Source of the DNA: Prevotella sp. P2-180
GTDB lineage: Bacteria; Bacteroidota; Bacteroidia; Bacteroidales; Bacteroidaceae
Length of the DNA: 64,000 bases
NCBI RefSeq assembly: GCF_002251435.1
Contig: NZ_NPJI01000090.1
Span: forward strand, 62,001 to 126,000
Direction of reading: 5' to 3'
Shown in pieces: positions 1-7,993 of this stretch. A program made the translations under genes and the position numbers. Under the pieces are notes generated by a model. That model had not been told where the DNA came from. It did not search any database and worked only from the letters and a program-made list of their open reading frames with translations. Within the stretch, counting starts at the first letter, position 1, and the number at the start of each line of letters is the position of its first letter.

Positions 1-2843
1 TCGGCTCCAAGGGTCTTGAACTTGTCTGTGCCTGAGAAGTCTTTCAACTGCTTAAGCAGTGGTTCAAGTTGCGACTTTACCACAAGCCCCAAATTATCAA
101 ACACCGTGTACCAGTCTATCTTGGCTGCAATGGCATTTGCTTCCACGGCAGACTGAGCCGCTGCCTCTTCTTTCCTCAGCTTCTCTGTTTTCCATGTCTT
201 CGTCTCCTCACTGTCCGAGGATGATTGCACGTTGGCAATTTTCTTCGAGTATTCGCGGGCAATGGCAAGTTTCTGTTCCTGAAATGTGCCATACATCTGC
301 AAATATGACAGCATTGCCTCTTCCTCGCTGTCTGCCTGCTCCGATAACAATTTGCGTGTCTCCTGCTGAATAGCTTTCTTACGTTCTTCATATTGCTTTA
401 TTTCGGCATCGGTGTATTCAGTATTTACCGTAGAGGAATCAAATTCCTTGCCCTCATTTGCCGAGTCTGCCTCAAACAAAGCTCGGGCATTGTCTATCTT
501 CTTTTGTTTGAGGTCTTCATATTGCCGTTCAAGTTCCTCTGCCTTCCGCTTGCTGTCAAGGCGTATTTGCCGCAGGCTCTTATCCGCGCCTTCTGCCATA
601 GTGTCTATCTCCGCCTGTTCCGCGTCCAGCAAAGCATCAATGCCGTTTCTTTTCGCCTCCAGTTCCTGCTTACGTATGGTTTCTTGAAGTTTCTTGCGCT
701 CATTGATGCTTTTCTTCAGCTCAGTCAGTTCCTTGCGTGCTTCTGCTGTATCCTTTCGGCTCTGTTTGCCATCAGGATCACCGCCGAGGTCCTCATATAT
801 CTTCTTCTTCGTCTTCAAATCCTCCTGAGCGTCCTCCCAGTCCTTCTCAGTGTATTTCGAACGATTCTTCTTTATCTCATCTATTTTCTTGCTGGCACTC
901 TTGTAGGCATTCTCTGCTTCCTTATATGCCTGACCGAGTGTCTTAACCTTTGTCGTAGTCTTCTCGGCATGCTTTTCCTCCGTCTGAAACAGTTCGTCTG
1001 CCTCCTTGACTGCTTCATTCAGCTCCTTCTCGTTGTTCCTGAGCGAAGTGAAATACGCTGCCGTCTTGCCATAAGTGGCATCACCCCTCAATAATCCACG
1101 GATGCTCATTTCCGTTTCTTTGCTGATAGTGCCTGTCTCACGCAGTTCCTTCTGTATCTTCTTCAATGCCTTCGACGTTTCCTTCTCTCCAATCTTATCC
1201 TTAAGCACACCACGCAGTTTACCCATCGAAGAGGAATAGTTCTCGCCATAGTTCTTGTTCGCCTCGCTTAGTGCCGCCTCCCTGCCTCGTGCCAATGCAG
1301 CTTCACGTGCCGCCTTTGCCACTGCCTTGTATGCTCCTTCAACATCAGCAAGTGTTGCTATCTCCTTGCCAAGTCCGCTCAGATAACCTCCATACTGATC
1401 GAGAATCTTCTGTTTCACATCACGATACTCATTCGTACCTTTCTCTGCCTTCTTCAGTTTCTCAAACAAGGTGTCTATCTGCTTCTGCTCAGCTGCCATC
1501 TCCGCTTGTGTATCACTGAAGGTAGCGTTCATCTGTTTCTGAGCTTCAGTAGCTTCACCGGCTCTGTTCCTGAATATCACAAGCGCAGACGCAATGCTCA
1601 ACACCGCAGTCGCTGCTGCCACGTATGGATTCGCAAGCATGGTCTTGTTCAATAGCTGCTGAGCCGCCGCCAACGAGCGCAGCAGCCTTATCTTCAATGT
1701 ATATTTTCCGTTCAGCAGGTCTGTCACCACGGAAACGCCCACCACAGCCGTCTTATAGCCTCCGTATGTAGCCACCAACGTCATCAACACCTTGCCTACT
1801 GTCTCATAGTTCTTCGCCAAACTCGTGCCAATCTCAATCGCACCCTTCATCACGCTCTCAGTGTTGGCTCCTATCTCGCTTAGCGCATCATTCACCGCTC
1901 CTTCCAGGTTACTGTAAGCTCCGGCAAGCGTCTTCGACTGCTCTTCAAGCATTCCGTAATACTTGCCGCCCTCGCTCGTCGCGTCAATGAATGCCTTTCT
2001 CACCATCTCCGCGCTTATCGCTCCTGCCGACATCTCGTCTTTCAGCTTCCCGATGCTCTTGCCCGTTGTCTGAGCCATCTGGTCAAGTGGGTTGAACCCC
2101 GCGTTCACCATCTGCATCAGGTCTTGACCCATCAGCTTGCCTGTCGCGCTCATCTGCGAGAACGCCAATGACAGCGACTTGAATTTCTCCGAGTCGCCCA
2201 TGCTCACGTCACCTATAGCCTTCAGGTTTTCCATTATCTCATTCAGAGGCACGCCAAACCCAAGCATCTGCTTTGCCGAGTCTGCCAACTCGTTCATCTG
2301 CATCGGGGTCTTCACCGCATACTCCCTTATACTGTCAGTCAGAGCCTGTGCGTCCTGCTTGTTGCCCAACAGCACCCTGAACGAGGTTTCAAGGCTCTCC
2401 ATCTCCTTGCGTGCCGCAAACACGTCACTCACAAATTCCTTCGCGGCCGTCACCGTGAAAAAGCCCATTGCTGCCCTCTTGATGTTATCGAATCCGGCTG
2501 CTCCCTCATTGCCTGCGTCTCTCAGTTTCCCGCCAAGCCTCTCCGTTGCGGCCGTTGTCTTCTCGATGGCGTCCGTCGCTTCCTCTGCGCCTTTCGCCTC
2601 CTCGCGAGACGCAGTCTTCCCTGCCTTGCCGTTCTTCTCCATCGCCGACGTGTTACGCTCTATCGAGGCCGACAGTTTTTCCATCGTCCCCAACAAGCCT
2701 TCCATCCTCTTGCTGTAGTCATCCGTCGAAAGCCCTGTCTTCTTCACCTCGGCAGAAGCCTTCTCCATCTGTTCCACCACGCGCTTAGACCCGGCACTGA
2801 ATCCGCTGTCGTCAAGCCTTATCGGTATAGTCACTTCTTCCAT
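1..2843 (-). CDS. Phage tail tape measure protein (C-terminus beyond window)
   Basis: Long minus-strand reading frame open from ATG at 2843 to the window edge (947 codons seen). It should set tail length and thread through the tail tube. Residues about 60-260 match the conserved N-terminal region of phage tape measure proteins, including a stretch with KTPMQMNELADSAKQMLGFG near residue 180. A hydrophobic segment follows around residue 410 (AAATAVLSIASALVIF), then from about 455 long, highly charged, Lys/Glu-rich coiled-coil sequence. The start overlaps the upstream gene by 32 bases, suggesting translational coupling; the ribosome binding site (GGAAAGAAAG) lies inside that gene. The presence of a tape measure means the virion has a long tail. 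Confidence 0.9.
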   Translation of the reverse strand, partial: MEEVTIPIRLDDSGFSAGSKRVVEQMEKASAEVKKTGLSTDDYSKRMEGLLGTMEKLSASIERNTSAMEKNGKAGKTASREEAKGAEEATDAIEKTTAATERLGGKLRDAGNEGAAGFDNIKRAAMGFFTVTAAKEFVSDVFAARKEMESLETSFRVLLGNKQDAQALTDSIREYAVKTPMQMNELADSAKQMLGFGVPLNEIMENLKAIGDVSMGDSEKFKSLSLAFSQMSATGKLMGQDLMQMVNAGFNPLDQMAQTTGKSIGKLKDEMSAGAISAEMVRKAFIDATSEGGKYYGMLEEQSKTLAGAYSNLEGAVNDALSEIGANTESVMKGAIEIGTSLAKNYETVGKVLMTLVATYGGYKTAVVGVSVVTDLLNGKYTLKIRLLRSLAAAQQLLNKTMLANPYVAAATAVLSIASALVIFRNRAGEATEAQKQMNATFSDTQAEMAAEQKQIDTLFEKLKKAEKGTNEYRDVKQKILDQYGGYLSGLGKEIATLADVEGAYKAVAKAAREAALARGREAALSEANKNYGENYSSSMGKLRGVLKDKIGEKETSKALKKIQKELRETGTISKETEMSIRGLLRGDATYGKTAAYFTSLRNNEKELNEAVKEADELFQTEEKHAEKTTTKVKTLGQAYKEAENAYKSASKKIDEIKKNRSKYTEKDWEDAQEDLKTKKKIYEDLGGDPDGKQSRKDTAEARKELTELKKSINERKKLQETIRKQELEAKRNGIDALLDAEQAEIDTMAEGADKSLRQIRLDSKRKAEELERQYEDLKQKKIDNARALFEADSANEGKEFDSSTVNTEYTDAEIKQYEERKKAIQQETRKLLSEQADSEEEAMLSYLQMYGTFQEQKLAIAREYSKKIANVQSSSDSEETKTWKTEKLRKEEAAAQSAVEANAIAAKIDWYTVFDNLGLVVKSQLEPLLKQLKDFSGTDKFKTLGA

Positions 2844-3561
2844 CTTTCTTTCCTTTAATCATTTCTTCCAGTTTACGCATCGCCTCCGGGTCATCCCCGT
2901 CAAGCAGTTTCCCGCCTGCCGACTCTGGCACGCTTTCCATTTCCTCATTGCTCAGGTATATCGTGCTCAGTCTGTCTGCCAACACTAACTGAAGGTAGTC
3001 ATAACTTTGCTCAAAAACGATTTCCTCGTCCCTGTAGCCCATTTCCTTCAACTGGCAGATAAAAGTGCCTATCAGCGTCTTGCCGCCAAAGGTCAGCGTG
3101 TTCCTCTCGCTCTTCTTCTTCACCTTAATAACTTCCGCCATGTGCTCACGCTCTTCGTCTATTCCGTAGTGCTTCATTATCATGTCCATATTCTCGCGGG
3201 TCATGACTATCATCAGCAGCGCGGCAAGGTGTTCCGTTTTCAGACTGCCCATAATCCTCCGTCTCGTCTTCATTCCCGAACCGTTATACAGGTCCTTCCT
3301 CGTGTTCGGAGTTGCGTGTATCGCCAATATTTGGGCACAGATATCCTTCTTAGTTTCCACAAGCCTCAGACATTCAACATGCGGTTCCAACTGCATCATA
3401 CGCATGTCTATCTCCAACGCTTCCATATAACTTTTCAAAACTAAGGTTTTAGCAAGGGTCAAAGGATATAGGTAAAGCGACTTCCGCCCTACCTTGAATT
3501 CGTGCGGACGCTGAATTATTATATCCGCGAATTCTTTCTCAATGTTTTTCGTTTCTTCCAT
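2812..3561 (-). CDS. Putative tail assembly chaperone-position protein
   Basis: 249 aa, acidic/basic mixed, no membrane segment or signal. I do not recognise the family from sequence. Its place between the presumed tail tube gene and the tape measure gene is where phages encode the tape-measure chaperones (gpG/gpGT type). It overlaps the tape measure start by 32 bases in another frame. Phage chaperones are often made with a programmed frameshift, but I see no clear slippery heptamer in the overlap and the ORF is complete by itself. The C-terminus is Lys/Glu-rich (EEMIKGKKDGRSD). Function is inferred from position only. Confidence 0.45.
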   Translation of the reverse strand: MEETKNIEKEFADIIIQRPHEFKVGRKSLYLYPLTLAKTLVLKSYMEALEIDMRMMQLEPHVECLRLVETKKDICAQILAIHATPNTRKDLYNGSGMKTRRRIMGSLKTEHLAALLMIVMTRENMDMIMKHYGIDEEREHMAEVIKVKKKSERNTLTFGGKTLIGTFICQLKEMGYRDEEIVFEQSYDYLQLVLADRLSTIYLSNEEMESVPESAGGKLLDGDDPEAMRKLEEMIKGKKDGRSDYTDKA

Positions 3562-3562
3562 A

Positions 3563-3670
3563 GTGGAGAGGCGGGAGTCGAACCCTTTCCTACGCTTTAT
3601 TTCCTGTCACCGGACAACCTCCCCATTTAAGAGGTGCAGCCTTCCACCGCACCTCACCTACAGCTCTCGT
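3563..3670 (-). tRNA. tRNA-like element, probably degenerate
   Basis: The intergenic region between two tail genes contains, on the minus strand, GGGTTCGACTCCC followed by GCCTCTCCAC. This looks like a tRNA T-arm and 3' acceptor strand. A matching GAGAG lies at the expected 5' side (3664-3668 on the plus strand as CTCTC), a GTAG/CTGC helix sits in the D-arm position, and a CCTCT/GGAGG hairpin sits in the anticodon position. Against a working tRNA: the first two acceptor pairs fail, the D-loop is far too long, position 33 is not T, and the T-stem has only three good pairs. It may be a decayed phage tRNA or a structured late-mRNA leader that resembles one. Confidence 0.3.
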
Positions 3671-3672
3671 GG

Positions 3673-4110
3673 TCACACCAACGGCACCGTACCGATGCTG
3701 ATGTCAGCAAGGTTGCCGTCCTCGTCTGTCTGACCCTTAGTCTTCCATTTATAGACGGCTACGGCTCCGTCTGTGCTGTCGTACTTCACAGAGATGTGCT
3801 GACTCACACCGGTAAGTTTCACCGTACGTGCACCTTTACGCGACGGCTTCACCTCCACGTCACCAGCATCCTCAATAAATCCGGGCTTTACTTCCTCCGA
3901 ACCTATTCTGCGCTCGATAGTAAGCACATACTTGTCAGGATCCTTGTAGCGGCCTTCTGCCTCGCCACCTTCAATCGTGGCCTCAGTCTCCTGACCCTCT
4001 TCTACACTCAGGCTGGTTGTGCCTTCCTTGATGTCGTTATAGGTTGTCTCACCCATTACGACCGTGCACTGCTTCCAGCCCATCACCTTTTTTGTCTTTG
4101 TTTCTGCCAT
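3673..4110 (-). CDS. Putative phage tail tube / major tail protein
   Basis: 145 aa, no signal or membrane segment, predicted mostly beta with alternating charged strands (for example KYVLTIERRI and HISVKYDSTDGAVAVYKWKT). The family is not recognised directly. Small beta-rich protein plus position immediately before the chaperone-position gene and the tape measure fits a tail tube subunit. It is separated from the next tail gene by the tRNA-like element and from the spanin genes by hairpin repeat B1. An unrelated small virion protein is the main alternative. Confidence 0.45.
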   Translation of the reverse strand: MAETKTKKVMGWKQCTVVMGETTYNDIKEGTTSLSVEEGQETEATIEGGEAEGRYKDPDKYVLTIERRIGSEEVKPGFIEDAGDVEVKPSRKGARTVKLTGVSQHISVKYDSTDGAVAVYKWKTKGQTDEDGNLADISIGTVPLV

Positions 4111-4147
4111 TGTTCTAATCTTATTAAAATGTTATTCAAATACTTGT

Positions 4148-4179
4148 AGCCCCCGTGCCTGGCGATTCATCGCCGGGTC
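4148..4179 (+). repeat. Hairpin repeat family B, copy B1
   Basis: Flank AGCCCCCGTG, then arms CCTGGCGA and TCGCCGGG around loop TTCA (8 pairs, one G.T). The loop supplies the TGA stop codon (4167-4169, minus strand) of the outer spanin-like gene, so the repeat ends that reading frame. Confidence 0.85.
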
Positions 4180-4724
4180 CTTCTTCCCTTCCTCGCCTTA
4201 TAAATGACTAACGCCACCCCAAGCCCAACAATCAATAATAGTAATATGTCATTTAGCCCTGGCGTTCTCTCCTGCGAGGTCTTTTCTTCGGTCTTTTCCG
4301 TTTCACGCACGCTCCCCTTTTGGAGTGTGTCCCGAGCCAGGTGCTCCACACGGGTCATTCTACCCGCCACACTGTCTGTAGTCGCGTTCGCAATCAGATT
4401 GTCTCCCGATTTCTTCAACGACAGGCGTGTCCGTCCCTGCTTGCTCGAATACTCGGCGCCCTCGGGAAGGCTCAGTATCGCCTTCATCGGTATTGTCAGA
4501 CCTACACTGTCCCCCGTTATGGGAAGAATCAGTGTCTCCACTGTCACGGATTCTCGGCTTACCCATTGCAGGCTGTCGCCTCTGATGGTCGTCCGTTCCT
4601 CTGTATGATGACTCCGGCAGCTCGCTGCGGATAGGGCAATCATACCAATAACGGCATGTATTAGCACGCTGCACAGCTCGCTCCAGCCTAATGATAGCTT
4701 TATAAAGTTTCTCATTCTCTTCAC
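4167..4724 (-). CDS. Putative outer spanin-like lipoprotein with C-terminal membrane helix
   Basis: 185 aa. Hydrophobic N-terminus (residues about 16-34) ends in a lipobox-like LSAASC, as in Rz1-type outer spanins or other lipoproteins. The middle is polar. A second hydrophobic helix (DILLLLIVGLGVALVIY) lies near the C-terminus and is followed by a basic tail KARKGRRTRR. The gene starts inside the upstream inner spanin-like ORF and overlaps it by 365 bases in a different frame, the arrangement known for Rz/Rz1. A lipoprotein that also carries a C-terminal transmembrane helix would be a departure from classic outer spanins and could resemble a unimolecular spanin. The spanin role is inferred from overlap and from the neighbouring endolysin. 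Confidence 0.5.
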   Translation of the reverse strand: MKRMRNFIKLSLGWSELCSVLIHAVIGMIALSAASCRSHHTEERTTIRGDSLQWVSRESVTVETLILPITGDSVGLTIPMKAILSLPEGAEYSSKQGRTRLSLKKSGDNLIANATTDSVAGRMTRVEHLARDTLQKGSVRETEKTEEKTSQERTPGLNDILLLLIVGLGVALVIYKARKGRRTRR

Positions 4725-4893
4725 GCATTTCTGTCAGACTCTGGCTCACGTCCGAATACATCTCCTTATATGTGTCATGCACTTCCTTCGCCGTTCGCGT
4801 ACGACGCAAGTCGCGGCTCAACAGCCATGCTATAGCTGCTCCTATACCGCCTGGCACTGCCCACTGTAAATAATGAAGTATTGTCTCAAACAT
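4360..4893 (-). CDS. Putative inner spanin-like membrane protein
   Basis: 177 aa. One N-terminal membrane helix (WAVPGGIGAAIAWLLSRDL), followed by charged helical sequence (residues about 30-75, with SLTEMREENEKLYKAIIRLE) that would form a periplasmic coiled coil, as in inner spanins. The C-terminal 90 residues are low-complexity and polar (many D, R, G, S). They are encoded where the lipoprotein gene is read in another frame, so selection there may act mainly on the other protein. It follows the endolysin gene, from which it is separated by hairpin repeat A1. A holin-like role for the N-terminal helix cannot be excluded; no separate holin gene is evident. Confidence 0.5.
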   Translation of the reverse strand: MFETILHYLQWAVPGGIGAAIAWLLSRDLRRTRTAKEVHDTYKEMYSDVSQSLTEMREENEKLYKAIIRLERAVQRANTCRYWYDCPIRSELPESSYRGTDDHQRRQPAMGKPRIRDSGDTDSSHNGGQCRSDNTDEGDTEPSRGRRVFEQAGTDTPVVEEIGRQSDCERDYRQCGG

Positions 4894-4963
4894 GTTCCTT
4901 ATCTAACTTTATTACTCAAACATTTTTCACCCGTCTCTCCACTACACCCTCAGCCCCAAAAGA

Positions 4964-4993
4964 GCCACCGTTCCAGGCAGTTTCGCTGCCTGC
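4964..4993 (+). repeat. Hairpin repeat family A, copy A1
   Basis: GCCACCGTT flank, arms CAGGCAG / CTGCCTG around TTTCG. It sits between the endolysin stop (5000) and the inner spanin start (4893), on the strand opposite to those genes. It is preceded by AAAAGA, as are several other copies. Confidence 0.85.
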
Positions 4994-4999
4994 CTTTCT

Positions 5000-5467
5000 T
5001 CACATTATTCGTGTCTCTTTCAGCCACTTCTTCACGTCGAAGCTCGGGCATGCCTTAGCCGCAAGTTCGTTATGACCTACTACTTCAGCACCGGGATGCT
5101 GCCTTAGGAAGTTCTTCACATACTTCTTCAGGGCTTCCTTCTGAGCCACAGTACGTGTGTCCTTGGCTGTCTGGCCGTCAACTGCCAAACCACCTACATA
5201 TACCACGTGGCGGCTTGTGCCGTTATAGCCGGCGGCTCCATTCGTCACCTCCCAAGGGTCAACGTTTTCGTCCTCGTTGTATGGTACAAGGTTCTCCACG
5301 CCTCCGTTGAGATGTATCAGGTCTGAATAGCCTACCTGCTTCCAACCGCGACCGCCCTTCGATTTCGGGTCGGTGTGCCAGTGCCGGATCTCGGCACTGG
5401 TCACCTCACGACCTTCTCGCGTGGCTGTGCAATGGATTACGAGTCTCTTCAACTTGCCCATGGTCAT
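5000..5467 (-). CDS. Endolysin, N-acetylmuramoyl-L-alanine amidase
   Basis: 155 aa, the usual size of a single-domain phage amidase. It should cut the bond between muramic acid and the peptide stem at lysis. Zinc ligands are visible: His in LVIHCTAT near residue 12, a His near residue 88 in SRHVVYVGG, and a C-terminal region VGHNELAAKACPSFDV carrying the last ligands, typical of amidase_2/PGRP-type enzymes. No signal peptide, so a holin or equivalent is needed to reach the wall. The start ATG overlaps the capsid gene stop (ATGA, 5464-5467), so it is co-translated with structural genes. Confidence 0.88.
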   Translation of the reverse strand: MTMGKLKRLVIHCTATREGREVTSAEIRHWHTDPKSKGGRGWKQVGYSDLIHLNGGVENLVPYNEDENVDPWEVTNGAAGYNGTSRHVVYVGGLAVDGQTAKDTRTVAQKEALKKYVKNFLRQHPGAEVVGHNELAAKACPSFDVKKWLKETRIM

Positions 5468-6675
5468 TCAACAGCTGCTTTTGCCGTGGTCAGCGTAAGT
5501 TCTGCCTTCTTCGACGGGTCACTGTCAAGGGCCAAGGTCAGAGTGCCTGTACGGTCGGCTCCGTTTGCGTTGCCGCTTGCGGTCACGGTTATCTTGTTGT
5601 TATAGTCAAGTACCGCGTAACCCTCAGGCACACTGCCCACAATGTGGTAGTCACCGCTCGCGGTCACAACCGCACTCTTCACGCCGCCATCAGCTTCGAA
5701 CTCAAGTGCAGCAGGCTCAACCTTGATCGTCTTCGACTTCACGCCGAACTTCGGATCTGAACGGGTGTCCAGCACTATCACTTCCTCGCCGAAGGCAATG
5801 TTGGTGTCAACCTGCATCTTCATCTTCAGGAAGTAAAGCTCGCCTGCGTTCGTCAGCTTGTCTATCTGGATCACGTTCTCGTCATCAGGCAGGTTCACAC
5901 CGGCAAAGAGGTTGCCTGTCTCGTCTGGAGCACACAGGGTTGCTACAATCACTCCGCTTGGCCAGCCTGCAAGGGTCTCAATCTTCACGCCCTTGAAACT
6001 CTTGCGGTTCAGCATCGTCTCGTCGCTGTTCTTGTCCTCACGCTCGGTCAGCTCCTTGTCGTAGGCTTCCCAGTCTGCCATGCTCATCAGGTAACGCAGG
6101 TTCTCGTTCTCCTTGATGGTCTCGGGGATGGCTTCCTTCACCGCATACAGCTTGTCGATCATCGACACGGCTTCTGTGCTCACGCGGATCACGTCATCGT
6201 CATGCTCCATGCGGTACAAGATTCCGTTGAACAGCTCGTCATCGGTGTTGCCATATACGCCGTTGATGTAGTGGTAGCCCAACTCAAACTTCACCTGCTT
6301 CGACAGGGCGTTCAGCAGTTCGCTCTGCACCTGAGGCGGAAGCTCAGTGAACACAAGGTCGCCGGTTGGTTGGAATGGACGCCAGATGTTGTACAGCAGG
6401 TTGGGATTGAACGTGGTGAATGCCATGAACTCCTCAGGCTCCAACACGTGCTCCGAATAGTTGAAGTGACCTTTTGAGTCCTTCCAGTCGGGCATCTCCT
6501 TCACTTTCTGAAGCATCTTGCCTGTCTTCAAGCGAGGGATGCTCAGCTTCTTCGTCACGTTGGGTATCACGCAGATCAGTCCCTTATCGACTATCTGGCA
6601 ACCCAGTACGGCAAGGGTGAACAAGCGTTCAAGTACCTCGCCATTGTAGTTGGTGTTTTTAATTACTAATGCCAT
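5464..6675 (-). CDS. Major capsid protein with C-terminal Ig/BACON-like domain
   Basis: 403 aa. Position directly after the head protease/scaffold gene and the long N-terminal part identify it as the major head subunit. Residues about 1-310 form the shell part (for example FTTFNPNLLYNIWRPFQPTG near residue 90). Residues about 314-403 look like a beta-sandwich of the BACON or bacterial Ig-like type: an opening KVEPAALEFEADGG, alternating strands, and a closing DRTGTLTLAL...AELTLTTA. Such domains on phage capsids project outward and can bind carbohydrate or mucus. The endolysin gene overlaps its stop codon. Strand assignment of the domain is my reading, not a search result. Confidence 0.8.
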   Translation of the reverse strand: MALVIKNTNYNGEVLERLFTLAVLGCQIVDKGLICVIPNVTKKLSIPRLKTGKMLQKVKEMPDWKDSKGHFNYSEHVLEPEEFMAFTTFNPNLLYNIWRPFQPTGDLVFTELPPQVQSELLNALSKQVKFELGYHYINGVYGNTDDELFNGILYRMEHDDDVIRVSTEAVSMIDKLYAVKEAIPETIKENENLRYLMSMADWEAYDKELTEREDKNSDETMLNRKSFKGVKIETLAGWPSGVIVATLCAPDETGNLFAGVNLPDDENVIQIDKLTNAGELYFLKMKMQVDTNIAFGEEVIVLDTRSDPKFGVKSKTIKVEPAALEFEADGGVKSAVVTASGDYHIVGSVPEGYAVLDYNNKITVTASGNANGADRTGTLTLALDSDPSKKAELTLTTAKAAVE

Positions 6676-6710
6676 TTCTCTATAATTTAATATGTATCGT
6701 ATTTCTTCTC

Positions 6711-6742
6711 AGCCCCCGTGCCTGCGGATTCATCCGCAGGTC
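6711..6742 (+). repeat. Hairpin repeat family B, copy B2
   Basis: AGCCCCCGTG flank, arms CCTGCGGA / TCCGCAGG, loop TTCA; eight perfect pairs, the best family B copy. It lies between the protease stop (6751) and the capsid start (6675). Confidence 0.85.
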
Positions 6743-6750
6743 AGCAAGCC

Positions 6751-7821
6751 CTATCGGTTACGGCCTTCGTCGTATTTAGCTTGTATCTGAGCCTTTCGCT
6801 CGTCCCAGCAGCTCTTCACTCCAGTGCCCGCATTGATGTCTTCCATCACGCGCTTCGTGGCCTTCAGTTCGCTCAAAGCCTTCTTGCCTGCATCGAAGTC
6901 TGATTCAAGCAACGCGGCAAACGCCGGACGCGTCTGTGCCGTTATCTTGCCACACTTCTCTGCCTCGTTCAGGAGGTTCTCCTTCTCTGCCTTGACGGCT
7001 GCTTCCTTCTCAGCCTTGTAGGCGTCGTTCTCGCTCTTCAGACGGCTATTCTCTAATGCAAGCGCTTCTGCACCGCTCGCCGTCTGTGTCAGCTGCGCTA
7101 CTATCTGAAGCGCGGCCTCCTCCGAAGCGCAGTCCTTGAACTTCGGGGTCTTTTTCAGTTCTTCTAATAATGCCATTTTGTTTTCGTTTTGTGGCTCAAT
7201 CATGAGCCGGTTATTGAATGTATTGTATATCTCCTCTGGGGTCATCTTCTCCGACAGCAATGTCTCGGACGATACACTCAGGTTTTCCTCAACATCATAG
7301 ATTCCGTCTATAAAGCCTTGCGCTAACGCTTCCTCTGCGCTCAGCCAGTGGTCTCTGCCATCAAAGTATTGGCTCCTTATCTCATCCTCGCTCTTCCCAA
7401 GCCGTTCCGCATACATCTTGCACAGAGTGCCTTCAAGCACCTCAAGCTCCTTGATGCAGTCTTGCATGTCTTCCTTCGTCCCCCAGCAGCCGCCTCTCAC
7501 CGTGTGGATCATCAGCCTCGCATAACGGCTCATCTCCACAGGCTTGCCACACAATGCTATCGCGCTCGCCATGCTTGCCGCTATTCCGTCTATATATATG
7601 TGTATGTCGGCCTTGCTCTGGCGCAGAGCGTTGAATATCGCTATGCCGGGATATACCTCTCCGCCCACGCTGTTAATCCTCACGTCTATACGGCCGTACT
7701 GCTTCTCGGCTTCAAGAAGGTTGCGCATCACGTCGCCGCAACTCACCTCGCCGCCTATCTCGCCGTACAAAAGGAGGCAGCAGCTGCCGTTACCTGGAAT
7801 GATATTGAAGAATTTTTTCAT
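6751..7821 (-). CDS. ClpP-like head maturation protease fused to scaffold region
   Basis: 356 aa from ATG at 7821; the longer frame to 7878 would start upstream of the promoter. Residues 1-190 are a ClpP-like serine protease. The nucleophile is Ser83 in GIAASMAS, the general base is His106 in ARLMIHT, and INSVGGEV is the oxyanion-strand motif. It should cleave scaffold and capsid precursors during head maturation. Residues about 215-340 are Lys/Glu/Ala-rich and helical (for example KAEKEAAVKAEKENLLNEAE), as expected for a scaffold joined to the protease. First gene of the leftward late operon. Confidence 0.87.
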   Translation of the reverse strand: MKKFFNIIPGNGSCCLLLYGEIGGEVSCGDVMRNLLEAEKQYGRIDVRINSVGGEVYPGIAIFNALRQSKADIHIYIDGIAASMASAIALCGKPVEMSRYARLMIHTVRGGCWGTKEDMQDCIKELEVLEGTLCKMYAERLGKSEDEIRSQYFDGRDHWLSAEEALAQGFIDGIYDVEENLSVSSETLLSEKMTPEEIYNTFNNRLMIEPQNENKMALLEELKKTPKFKDCASEEAALQIVAQLTQTASGAEALALENSRLKSENDAYKAEKEAAVKAEKENLLNEAEKCGKITAQTRPAFAALLESDFDAGKKALSELKATKRVMEDINAGTGVKSCWDERKAQIQAKYDEGRNR

Positions 7822-7841
7822 CGCTTTTTCTGAATTTTGCT

Positions 7842-7973
7842 GCAAAGTAAATACTTTTTTTCCTTCCTTCCAAATCACGGTTTTATCATGAAACGTTATA
7901 CAACTATAAAGCTATCATATACTTACATCTAAAACTCCTGATTTGCAAAACTCCTTTTTTTTCACCAACTTTG
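7842..7973. promoter_or_regulatory. Divergent late promoters of the prophage
   Basis: The space between the two late operons carries a -7-like element in each direction: TTACTTTG on the minus strand (about 7843-7850) and CAACTTTG on the plus strand (7966-7973), the latter with TTTG at 7942-7945. Each is one or two bases off the Bacteroidota consensus TAnnTTTG, which could make them dependent on a phage activator. I see no clear operator. Confidence 0.5.
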
Positions 7974-7993
7974 CACCAAAATTTTCAATAGCA

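Noticed and set aside
393..1094. 233-codon plus-strand frame rich in Leu and Phe
   Set aside because: Opposite strand of the Lys/Glu-rich coiled-coil part of the tape measure; hydrophobicity is a mirror of that composition.
2812..2843. Programmed frameshift between chaperone-position and tape measure genes
   Set aside because: The overlap has no clear slippery heptamer, and both genes have their own start codon and ribosome site.
5206..5213. CACGTG in the endolysin gene as a third parS
   Set aside because: Only the core matches; the TGTTTC/GAAACA flanks are missing.
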